Assembly (NCBI RefSeq): GCF_000244875.1
Contig: NC_016791.1
Span: 3,849,001-3,913,000, forward strand
Direction of reading: 5' to 3'
Source of the DNA: Clostridium sp. BNL1100
Lineage (GTDB): Bacteria > Bacillota > Clostridia > Acetivibrionales > DSM-1351
DNA length: 64,000 nucleotides
The notes under the pieces were generated by a model. That model was not told where the DNA came from. It saw only the letters and a list, made by a program, of their open reading frames with translations, and did no database searches. Below are positions 8,480-17,600 of the stretch, in pieces. Position 1 is the stretch's first letter. Each line of letters begins with the position of its first letter. A program made the translations under genes and the position numbers.

Positions 8480-9433
8480 TTATTCAATTCCGCACTCGAT
8501 TTCCGTTCCATCTAGCAACCCGACAATCAACCTGGAATCCCCAAAAGCCAGTATCTTCTCCGCCATCTTAAAATACAACTCAGTGTCAAACTGTTGTAAT
8601 GGCTCAGCATCTTTAAAAATGTCAACAAATCTTTTGGCGGTGACTCTTTTAAGAATATCCTCACCGTTAATCTGTTCATTCCACTTGCTCATAAAATGCT
8701 CCCTGTTTTCCAGTACTGAATTGAAAGTACTTACAAATGCCATATAAAGAACCTCGTCATTAATATGCCTGTTGTTACAGCCCTTTTTTCCTTTAGTTGC
8801 ATACTTATTATTACACTGCCAAATGATCCTTTTTAATCTTTCATCACTAGAGTTCCATACTTTCCTTCCGAATGTTCCACCACAGCATCCACACATAACT
8901 CTGCCTATAAATGGGTTATCATTCGTAGTATAGTCCAATCTTTTAATGCTGTACTTATCTATAAAAGCTTTTCTTCTCTCTTTTTCAAGTTGTACTGCTT
9001 CCCATATTTCCTTGTCTATTATTGCGGGATGGCTTTCTTCCACATAATACTGTGGAACCTCTCCTTTATTCTCTACTCGCTTTTTTGAAAGAAAGTCCAC
9101 TGTGTAGGTTTTTTGAAGTAAAGCCTCTCCCTTATACTTTTCGTTGCTCAACATCTTTTTTATGCTACTATCATACCACTTGGCCTTACCGTTCCAGTTT
9201 GGGATGCCCTCTTTTTCCAACTCATATGCTATTCTATTAGGGCCTTTTCCGTTAAGATAATCAGAAAATATTCGTCTTACCACCTTAGCCTGCTTTTCAT
9301 TTATAACAAGGTTACCATTTTCGTCCTTGTCATAGCCCATGAATTTTGTATGGTTTACTATGACCTTACCCTGCTCAAAACGTCTTCTGATGCCCCATGT
9401 ACTCGATTGACTCAAGGAATTTGATTCTTCTTG
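8480..9433 (-). pseudogene. Large serine recombinase, C-terminal two thirds only
   Basis: The open frame contains the recombinase domain (GIRRRFEQGKVIVNHTKFMG), the DNA-binding region (KKMLSNEKYKGEALLQKTYT), the zinc ribbon (VMCGCCGGTFGRKVW) and a C-terminal segment ending EIECGIE. The frame can be followed upstream of the first ATG as ISDASRQEESNSLSQ, the usual linker after the catalytic domain, but the catalytic domain itself with its YxRVS serine is absent. Its place is taken by repeat copy B. The gene cannot catalyse recombination. It shares high similarity with the fragment at 26087-26290 (both read NGEDILKRVTAKRFVDIFKDA-like sequence) and less with the intact enzyme at 55940-57595. Confidence 0.85.
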
Positions 9434-9695
9434 CCTTGAGGCGTCGCTGATGATAATAAAACGCGAAATGCTTCCTTTTTTGAAGAAAACGACCCCCCGG
9501 GGGTCGAAATTCTGATAATTTTATTAGATCGAAAATTTTCTTATATTTTCTGTAACTATTTGTTTTAGAGAGTTTTACGGTTTTTTAATAAAACCTATAC
9601 TCTCAAAAAATTGGTTCGCGCATACCCTCTCCGACTTCTTTCCACGCGTTTCCAATTAGTGCATACCCTCCGTAAAATCAAGTACCTGACAATAG
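9434..9695. repeat. Repeat copy B of the recombinase-associated segment
   Basis: This is the partner of 534-791. Positions 9571-9695 match copy A directly, including the last codons of a zinc-finger gene (LSGT then stop), but the rest of that gene is missing here. Positions 9434-9570 match copy A only when reverse-complemented. In the recombinase reading direction the inverted half can be read as VFFKKGSISRFIIISDAS, which resembles the end of a recombinase catalytic domain with an internal deletion. Confidence 0.75.
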
Positions 9696-9727
9696 AAAAA
9701 GGCTAATGCCTTTTATCAGCGTTAGCC
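9696..9727 (-). terminator. Terminator at the end of the toxin locus
   Basis: GGCTAATGC (9701-9709) pairs with GCGTTAGCC (9719-9727) with one G-T pair; on the minus strand the stem is followed by TTTTTC. It lies downstream of the third immunity gene and upstream of the broken recombinase. Between it and 9970 there is only AT-rich spacer with a small ACTGCAT/ATGCAGT inverted repeat at 9776-9799 that also follows the other two immunity genes. Confidence 0.75.
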
Positions 9728-9969
9728 CTCATTATTACTATAATATATATTTGATTTTTACTTTTGCTACTGCTTACTGCATTATTGTAATTATGCAGTA
9801 TGAATCAGTGTACTTTAATTGCTAGAATCTATTCCATTTGTGAAACTCCATTTATTCTAATACAACTTTATATTTTTGCAGTTAGTAACATTAGAATTTT
9901 CTAGTCAGCTCTATTCTTCTTCTGTAAGCCTATCATGAATTAATATACATAGTCGAACATTAATCTTCT

Positions 9970-10428
9970 TCAAGCCAATTCAATAATTATTTCAGTTGGC
10001 TTATTAATACAGAATCTCCATTTTTCTTTAAGATTATTATACACATATATAAACTCTCCAACAACCTCAACTTTTTCAAATGGATTTGATTCTTCAAAGA
10101 AAGCAATCCATACCGCCTTCTTATCTTTTCTAGATTCTACTACAACGAATCCGTCTCCTCCAAAACTGCCTTCTCCACAGTAAATAGTAACATCCCTCTT
10201 ATCATCCTCAACCTTACCTCGAATATATACATCTGCAAACCCTAATTCATCATCAGCGATTAAATCATTTATATGAAGTTGGCTCCCATTCTCTATGCTT
10301 CTCTTTCCATCGATAACATTCACATTTAACCAATCAATATTCCCATTAGGATAAATAATGCCATTTATTATAGGCAGCTTTCCATTCAACCATTCCAAAT
10401 TTATATCTGGATTTTTCATTTGGCTCAT
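9970..10428 (-). CDS. Putative immunity protein for the third RHS toxin tip
   Basis: A 152-residue acidic cytosolic protein with no signal peptide and no recognised family. It opens MSQMKNPDINLEWLNGKLP and alternates short hydrophobic strands with charged turns (FADVYIRGKVEDDKRDVTIY, then GGDGFVVVESRKDKKAVW), suggesting a beta-rich fold. It starts six bases after the stop of the ParB-like toxin tip at 10435-10770 and ends before a shared small hairpin and a terminator. A small unrelated gene directly behind an RHS toxin tip is the standard position of the cognate immunity gene. The assignment rests on that position, not on sequence similarity. Confidence 0.65.
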   Translation of the reverse strand: MSQMKNPDINLEWLNGKLPIINGIIYPNGNIDWLNVNVIDGKRSIENGSQLHINDLIADDELGFADVYIRGKVEDDKRDVTIYCGEGSFGGDGFVVVESRKDKKAVWIAFFEESNPFEKVEVVGEFIYVYNNLKEKWRFCINKPTEIIIELA

Positions 10429-10434
10429 CTTCTT

Positions 10435-11460
10435 TTACCTCCTTGGGCTATATATTTCAGGTTGAGAACTTAATCCTGTGTTCGGAACTGTACCACCAGC
10501 TTTAATATTTCTCCAGTCATTAAATCTTTTCAAAAATGCATCTTCCCAAGTCATTGGAAGGTCAGGATGTAAATCACTCGGATTTACAAATTCCACTGGG
10601 ACCTTATCTAAGCCTGCTTGTTGTGCAGCCATTAAACGTCTATTATCATAACTTACTAAATTGCCATCCCTCTCCATAACTCTTAGTGGACCTGATTGTG
10701 ACCAATCCCAATTACCAGACTTCATATCACTTATATAGTCATTAACATTCTTGGATACAGTTCTTTGCTAAAAGTTTATTTCATTCGGGTCTACGTGAGT
10801 AGGATTACCTGCCCCCTCACCAACCGCACTCACCCCCCGATTAACCTCCGGTATTTTATTTTCATCAATCCTGCTAAACATTTTATTGAATATATTTGTT
10901 GATCCGGTTTCTTCATAGATAATCCTGTTTGTTAAGCCATTTGTCTTTGAAATTAGGCCTTTTGCGCTCTCGGCAAATTTTGATGCTGTCGTACTTGCCT
11001 TACTTTCACTTCCCCCAACAAAGAATGATCCTATAAATACCGCTGCATGTGTGCCAAACTCTGCTCTTGTATGTGCGTTTCCATTTATTATATTTGTATC
11101 AACATAATTTGTTACTTTACTAGCCACCGAATTCCAGACCGCTTTTGGATCTGCCAGTATCTTTTTATAATTATCTCCAATCTGTTTTATAGTTTCCTTA
11201 GGATGAGTTATAACCTTAGCTACATCTATTACTTTACCTACAATATCTACCGAATCAGTTATTGTTTTAGCTTCATCATATAGCGCTTCGCCTATGCCAG
11301 TTAAAACAGGTACTTTTTCATCCAAATAATTATAGACTGCTTTTGCTTTCTTTTTTACCGGTTTAACTATGTTTTTGTTAACCCACCGTCCTGCAGATGT
11401 ATCATTTAAAAACCAATCTCTGGCTGAATCCATCCAGCTATGTCCTGTTGGGTCATAATA
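10435..11460 (-). pseudogene. Displaced RHS C-terminal cassette 3 with ParB-like toxin tip, interrupted
   Basis: The first part (11460 down to 10768) repeats the end of the RHS core and the pretoxin region of the main protein (HSWMDSARDWFLNDTSAG, PVKKKAKAVYNYLDEKVP) almost identically. It diverges after GVSAVGEGAG and runs to DPNEINF. An amber stop follows, but the same frame continues as QRTVSKNVNDYISDMKSG and then the tip SYDNRRLMAAQQAGLDKVPV, a ParB/sulfiredoxin-fold toxin motif related to DHRRLGAYRLAEL in the main protein. Upstream, the RHS core is cut by a deletion that joins the DPTGHSW region to the segment near VQNTYN. It has no promoter or start of its own. It is best seen as a stored, currently non-functional toxin tip. 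Confidence 0.8.
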
Positions 11461-11524
11461 TAATTGTAGGTATTTTGTACTGTTACTCCGCCTGTAGTGG
11501 TTGATATCAGCTGGTTTCTGGCAT

Positions 11525-11935
11525 CGTAGTGGAATTATCGAACCTAGGTTTTCCTAGCTTATAAAGCTACACATTGCTTTCAGCCTTGTCTTACTTACTT
11601 CTAAAGGTACAATCATTGATTGGCAAAGAACTCCTTTATCATATGCTTATACTTGATGAACTGATATAAAGATTTTAACCACCTATCAATTTCTATTAAA
11701 TTCAGTAGTTTTAGCCTTTGTTCACCGTCTTTAAAATTCAATGCTACTCTTATTCACGGTCTTTAAAAAATCTGTTTTCTGATGTGTTATCGTTGCTTTT
11801 TAATATAGTTCTTTTGAAGAATGTATTTATAGCATATGTTACCTTCTAAAAAATAATGAACCAGCGTACTTAAATTCAGCTGGTTCATTGCATCTTTTCA
11901 CTGCATTATTAATATTATGCAGTGAATTTTTGCTT
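11525..11935. repeat. Spacer repeat R, copy 1, with terminator
   Basis: About 400 bases here are nearly identical to 13866-14265. On the minus strand the order is: ACTGCAT/ATGCAGT inverted repeat, terminator stem (11879-11889 pairing with 11855-11865, then ATTTTTTAG), a stretch encoding RLKLLNLIEIDRWLKSLYQF and MIKEFFANQ before a stop, and a sharp junction into RHS core sequence at ...CATCGTAG. The coding-like stretch may be the tail of a lost transposase, but I cannot name the family. No intact gene lies in 11464-12051. Confidence 0.75.
11855..11889 (-). terminator. Rho-independent terminator after immunity gene 2
   Basis: An 11-bp perfect stem AATGAACCAGC / GCTGGTTCATT with a 13-base loop, followed on the minus strand by ATTTTTTAG. 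The same hairpin follows immunity gene 1 at 14192-14226. Confidence 0.8.
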
Positions 11936-12051
11936 TAATAATATTACCTAATATTATTAAAGCAAAAGGAGTTTGTCTCTTTACTTGTACATTCACTAAA
12001 TATTGAAGTCAGATAAATATAAATTTTGCAGTTAAAATTTAGAAGTAAACA

Positions 12052-12258
12052 TTATATGTTAAACATTTCTTTAATCTTAACTTGAGCAATTTGCCTAATT
12101 GTTCCTTCATCATATCCTCCTCCGATAGAGTAGGAAGTATTTATAATTTCTTCTGCAAGCTTCTGTAATTCTATACTATCAAAAATTACTTTTCTGTTAA
12201 TCAACTCTAATATTATTTTTTTTGTTCTTGCAATATCCGCTTCTGTTGCCATATACAT
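12052..12258 (-). CDS. Putative immunity protein for the second RHS toxin tip
   Basis: A 68-residue, mostly helical protein (MYMATEADIARTKKIILELI, then ELQKLAEEIINTSYSIGGG, ending KIKEMFNI). The ATG at 12258 has GAGGTG seven bases upstream. It lies 19 bases behind the toxin tip of cassette 2 and is closed by a terminator. No family is recognised. As with the other small genes of this locus, its position directly after a variable RHS tip is the reason for calling it an immunity protein. It would act in the cytoplasm by binding the tip. Confidence 0.6.
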   Translation of the reverse strand: MYMATEADIARTKKIILELINRKVIFDSIELQKLAEEIINTSYSIGGGYDEGTIRQIAQVKIKEMFNI

Positions 12259-12277
12259 TTTAATTCACCTCAATTAT

Positions 12278-13866
12278 TTATTTTTTTATACTTGGTAACC
12301 ACCTTGGCAATTTTGTTATTTCATCTAATGTAATTGGTTTATTTGTTATTACTTGTGATGCACCACCTGACCCGAACTGTGGAAAATCCTTAGTCAATGG
12401 TTCTAAGTGTCTTGCCTGTCCCCACTTTCCATTTGGCACTCTTATATCATCAATAACTTGTAATGTATCAAATGATGCTCTATACGCCGCATCATGTGGT
12501 ACTTGTAATGCTCCTGGATTAGCTATATCATACTTGTTAAACGAGAAATATGTCCCATTAGGATTTTCAGGTATTGTCATACTTTCTTTAAGATTTTTCA
12601 TATATGGTGCATTTTCAGACATATATCTATATCCAGTAGATGGTATTGCATCACCAGAAGGTGTTACGTAGAAGTCTGGTTTAGCTTGTGTAACCCCCTC
12701 ACCAACCCCACTCAACCCCCGATTAACCTCCGGTATTTTATTTTCAGCAATACTGCTAAACATTTTATTGAATATATTTGTTAATCCGGTTTCTTCATAG
12801 ATAATCCTGTTTGTTAAGCCATTTGTCTTTGAAATAAACCCTTTTGCGCTCTCTGCAAATTTTGATGCAGTCGTACTTGCCTTACTTTCACTTCCCCCAA
12901 CAAAGAATGATCCTATAAATACCGCTGCATGTGTGCCAAACTCTGCTCTTGTATGCGCGTTTCCATTTATTATATTTGTATCAACATAATTTGTTACTTT
13001 ATTAGCCACCGAATTCCAGACCGCTTTTGGATCTGCCAGTATCTTTTTATAATTATCTCCAATCTGTTTTATAGCTTCCTTAGGATGAGTTATAACCTTA
13101 GCTACATCTATTACTTTACCTACAATATCTACCGAATCAGTTATTGTTTTAGCTTCATCATATAGCGCTTCGCCTATGCCAGTTAAAACAGGTACTTTTT
13201 CATCCAAATAATTATAGACTGCTTTTGCTTTCTTTTTTACAGGTTTAACTATGTTTTTGTTAACCCACCGTCCTGCAGATGTATCATTTAAAAACCAATC
13301 TCTGGCTGAATCCATCCAGCTATGTCCTGTTGGGTCATAATATATAAGAGGATTATTCGCACAATACACATACAAATTCAAACTAAGCGGGTCATTCCTA
13401 TCGCCAGTATAAGTATCCTCCTGCAAGAACCGTGCAGTCTTCGGGTCATACATCCTCGCATCAGGTAATAAAGCCCTGTTTCCTTGTCATACTGATACCC
13501 TGCAAAGGTTATAGAATTGCTTGCTGCTCCTGTGGTGTCAGTGATGTTTCCGAAGGCATCATAATAATATGTTGCTGCTATTGTTCCGTCTGGTTTCAGC
13601 AGTGCTGTTACATCGGCATGTCCGTTGTACATGTAATAGTAGGTGGTTCCGTCGGCTGAGCGCATTAAAAGGTTTGTGCCGTATACGTTTCTGCCTGTCT
13701 GGTTGCCTGAGCCGTCCAGTTCCAGCACTACCTTGTCGTATTCGTAGAGATATCTAGTTATTGCTCCGTTTACTGCTTTCTCTACTCTATAGCCTTCACC
13801 ATTGTAGGTGTTTTGTACTGTTATTCCACCTGTGGTAGTTGATATCAGCTGGCTTCTGGCATCGTA
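12278..13866 (-). pseudogene. Displaced RHS C-terminal cassette 2, frameshifted, with a distinct toxin tip
   Basis: From the repeat junction at 13866 the frame reads RHS core sequence nearly identical to the main protein (LELDGSGNQTGRNVYGTNLL, GYQYDKETGLYYL). One base is missing at about 13460, so YLNARMYDPKTARFLQ is broken into two frames; the second restarts at MYDPKTARFLQEDTY. It continues through the DPTGHSW motif and pretoxin to GLSGVGEGV, after which the tip is new: PDFYVTPSGDAIPSTGYRYM, GTYFSFNKYDI, and ASQVITNKPITLDEITKLPR. The Y-R-Y and TYFSF pattern could fit an ADP-ribosyltransferase-like fold, but this is weak. No signal peptide or delivery region is present, so it needs recombination into the main gene to be used. 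Confidence 0.8.
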
Positions 13867-14265
13867 GTGGAATTATCGAACCTAGGTTTTCCTAGCTTAT
13901 AAAGCTACACATTGCTTTCAGCCTTGTCTTACTTACTTCTAAAGGTACAATCATTGATTGGCAAAGAACTCCTTTATCATATGCTTATACTTGATGAACT
14001 GATATAAAGATTTTAACCACCTATCAATTTCTATTAAATTCAGTAGTTTTAGCCTTTGTTCACCGTCTTTAAAATTTAATGCCACTCTTGTTCACAATCT
14101 TTTAAATCTCTGTTTTCTGATTGTTATCGTCGCTTTTTAATATAGTTCTTTTGAATGATGTATTTATAGCATCTGTTAACTGCTAAAAAATAATGAACCA
14201 GCTTACTTAAATTCAGCTGGTTCATTTCATCTTTTAACTGCATTATTACAATTATGCAGTATATT
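13866..14265. repeat. Spacer repeat R, copy 2
   Basis: This copy matches 11525-11935 throughout, including the terminator at 14192-14226, the RLKLLNLIEIDRWLKSLYQF-like tail and the abrupt switch to RHS core at ...CATCGTAG (about 13867). It occupies the gap between immunity gene 1 and cassette 2. No gene is present in 13867-14357. Confidence 0.75.
14192..14226 (-). terminator. Rho-independent terminator after immunity gene 1
   Basis: Stem AATGAACCAGC (14192-14202) with GCTGGTTCATT (14216-14226), followed on the minus strand by ATTTTTTAG. It should end the transcript of the main RHS gene and its immunity gene, leaving the displaced cassettes silent. Confidence 0.8.
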
Positions 14266-14357
14266 ATTTAACATAAAATATTCCACTAATAATACTATTA
14301 TATTTATTTAAATAATGCATTCAGCTTTTGTATTATTTTGTAGTGAGTAACTGCACT

Positions 14358-14612
14358 TTATTCATATATTTTTCCAACATAAAATACAGTAGCAAAGAAA
14401 TTCCAATCAATGTTTTTAGGTACTTCAATGTTATTATTCACATAATACCCTTCCATATCTTCAATCCATGATTGTATAGATTCTAGATAATTTTCTATTG
14501 CTTTATTTTCCCACTCTACTGGATTATTTTTTTTATCTGTAGCTAACTTCCCTAAGAAGTTAATAAAATCCTCCTTAGTTTTAACAGTTTTTATTTCTTC
14601 ATGAACACTCAT
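14358..14612 (-). CDS. Immunity protein of the main RHS toxin, DUF7660-like
   Basis: An 84-residue acidic protein: KTVKTKEDFINFLGKLATD, WENKAIENYLESIQSWIED, NNNIEVPKNIDWNFFATVFY. The pattern of a short helix, a Trp-rich YLExxxxW helix and a terminal W-x-x-x-A helix matches small proteins grouped as DUF7660, which often sit behind polymorphic toxins; this family assignment is from memory. The gene begins 11 bases after the toxin stop and is followed by a terminator 130 bases on. It should neutralise the ParB-like tip of the 3666-residue protein in the producing cell. Confidence 0.75.
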   Translation of the reverse strand: MSVHEEIKTVKTKEDFINFLGKLATDKKNNPVEWENKAIENYLESIQSWIEDMEGYYVNNNIEVPKNIDWNFFATVFYVGKIYE

Positions 14613-14623
14613 AATTTGCCTCC

Positions 14624-17600
14624 TTATTTTATAGTAATGCTTTCTCCACCGCCTAATTTTAGTCTGATTGAACTACCTCCATTGTTAGTTGTCATCTTAA
14701 AACCGCCTTTTGCTATTTCTTCTGGTGTAGCCCATTGAACAGGAACATCATTAAGTTCTGCCAGTCTATATGCCCCAAGCCTTCTATGGTCTAAAGTCCA
14801 TATCTTGCCTGATTCATCTTCCCATACTTTCATAGTAGGCAAATCACTAGGCTTTAATGTTCCATTTTTCAATGATTCTGCATTCTGAAGTACAGTATAT
14901 TCGCCAGTTTCATTCTTAATAGAACTTTGCATAAAGTTAATTTCTTTTGGATTTAGAGTTGATGGTAACTTAGCTTCAGCCGCCCCCTCACCAACCCCAC
15001 TCAACCCCCGATTAACCTCCGGTATTTTATTTTCAGCAATCCTGCTAAACATTTTATTGAATATATTTGTTGATCCGGTTTCTTCATAGATAATCCTGTT
15101 TGTTAAGCCATTTGTCTTTGAAATTAGGCCTTTTGCGCTCTCGGCAAATTTTGATGCAGTCGTACTTGCCTTACTTTCACTTCCCCAAACAAAGAATGAT
15201 CCTATAAATACCGCTGCATGTGTGCCAAACTCTGCTCTTGTATGCGCGTTTCCATTTATTATATTTGTATCAACATAATTTGTTACTTTATTAGCCACCG
15301 AATTCCAGACCGCTTTTGGATCTGCCAGTATCTTTTTATAATTATCTCCAATCTGTTTTATAGTTTCCTTAGGATGAGTTATAACCTTAGCTACATCTAT
15401 TACTTTACCTACAATATCTACCGAATCAGTTATTGTTTTAGCTTCATCATATAGCGCTTCGCCTATGCCAGTTAAAACAGGTACTTTTTCATCCAAATAA
15501 TTATAGACTGCTTTTGCTTTCTTTTTTACCGGTTTAACTATGTTTTTGTTAACCCACCGTCCTGCAGATGTATCATTTAAAAACCAATCTCTGGCTGAAT
15601 CCATCCAGCTATGTCCTGTTGGGTCATAATATATAAGAGGATTATTCGCACAATACACATACAAATTCAAACTAAGCGGGTCATTCCTATCGCCAGTATA
15701 AGTATCCTCCTGCAAGAACCGTGCAGTCTTCGGGTCATACATCCTCGCATTCAGGTAATAAAGCCCTGTTTCCTTGTCATACTGATACCCTGAAAAGGTT
15801 ATAGAATTGCTTGCTGTTCCTGTGGTGTCAGTGATGTTTCCGAAGGCATCATAATAATATGTTGCTGCTATTGTTCCGTCTGGTTTCAGCAGTGCTGTTA
15901 CATCGGCATGTCCGTTGTACATGTAATAGTAGGTGGTTCCGTCGACTGAGCGCATTAACAGGTTTGTGCCGTATACGTTTCTGCCTGTCTGGTTGCCTGA
16001 GCCGTCCAGTTCCAGCACTACCTTGTCGTATTCGTAGAGATATCTTGTTATTGCTCCGTTTACTGCTTTCTCTACTCTATAGCCGTCACCATTGTAGGTG
16101 TTTTGTACTGTTATTCCACCTGTGGTAGTTGATATCAGCTGGCTTCTGGCATCGTAGGTGTTTGATACAGTTACTGTGCCGTTTACTTCTGTGGTAAGCT
16201 GGTTGCCGTTGTTGTCGTAAGTGTATACGGTTGTGGCTGTTGTTGTGCCGTTTAACGTTGTTACTATCTGTGTCAGACGGTTTTGCTCGTTGTAGGTGTA
16301 GGTGTTTACTGTTGAGTTACCGCCAACCGTTATTGTTTCGGTTGCTCTGTTTCCTGCTGCATCGTAGGTGTACGTGGTTTTTCTGTTGTTCGGCTCTGTT
16401 ACTGTTTCAAGTCTGTTCAGCGTATCGTAGGTATAATTTGTTGTACCATTTGCGTCTGTTTTAGAGGCTTGGTTATGAGCCGCATCATACGTATAGCTGT
16501 AGGTGTCTATTATGCTGCCATCTGCTTTTTTATTTGTCAAGGTTCTTAACAGTCCATCTGCGTAATAGGTGTAATCTTCTCTTGAACCGTCGTTATATAT
16601 TACGCTTTGTCTTGCCCCGTTATCAAGATAGTTATAGGTTGTTGTCTTTCCATCGGCTGTTACTGTTTTGAGTCTTCCTGCCATGTCATAGGTTTTCTGT
16701 GTCAGGTTGCCCTTGGGGTCTGTTGAAGTTTCGGCCTGACAGCCTTCTTCCATACCTGTTAGTTTATCATACTCGAAGGTTGTTATTCCAATGTTTGGTA
16801 CATTTTTTGTAAGCACTCTGTTCTGCTCATCGTAGGTTCTTGTTGTGGTTCCTGTACTGTCGGTCATTGTGAGCTGGTTACCGTTGCCATCGTAAGTATA
16901 GGAAATTGATATATTTCCTGTGGTCTGGCTCAGCAGCCTTCCGTGTATATCGTAGCTGTATGTGGTTGTAATGCCGTTCCTGTCTGTCTTTGTTGCAAGG
17001 CTTCCGTCTGCATTGTAGGTGTAGGCTTCTGTTTTTGCAGGAACATCGTCATATTTACCTGCTGTTAACGTTCTTCCGCCGTGGTCTATACGCTTAGCTG
17101 CCTTGTTTGCTGCATTGTATTCATATGTCGTTATTTTTCCCCTGCCGTCTGTCTGTGTGAGCAGGTTTCCATTCAGATCATAGGTATAGCTTGTTGTTTC
17201 GTTCTTGGCATTTGTAACTGTTTTAAGCCTATTGAATTCATCGTATGTATAGGTTGTATAGTGCGTTTTATCATCAGCAGGTGATATATTTCCCCTTGCG
17301 TCTGTTTTGGTTTGTATATTTCCCGCATTGTCATAGGTCTGGCTTGTGGTGTGGTTTTCCGGATCAGTCGTTGACAGCAGCCTGTTGTTTTTATCGTAAG
17401 TGTATTGTGTCACATTGTTAAGGTCATCATAGGATTTCTGCTGTACATTGCTGTGATTGTATTCAAGCTTCTGTATGCTATTATTATAGGCATCCTTTTT
17501 CTCTATCAGCCTGTTTAAGCTGTCATATACATTCTCGGAGCTATTGCCCCTCCAATCGGTTACTGTGATCTGGTTTCCATTGGCATCATAGCCGTATGCT

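Noticed and set aside
12278-12690. Firm assignment of the second tip as an ADP-ribosyltransferase
   Set aside because: Only a loose GYRYM and TYFSF pattern is visible; the catalytic Glu cannot be placed with confidence.
13867-14095. Identification of spacer R as an H-repeat or a particular IS family
   Set aside because: The coding-like tail is too short and I recognise no transposase motif; naming a family would be a guess.
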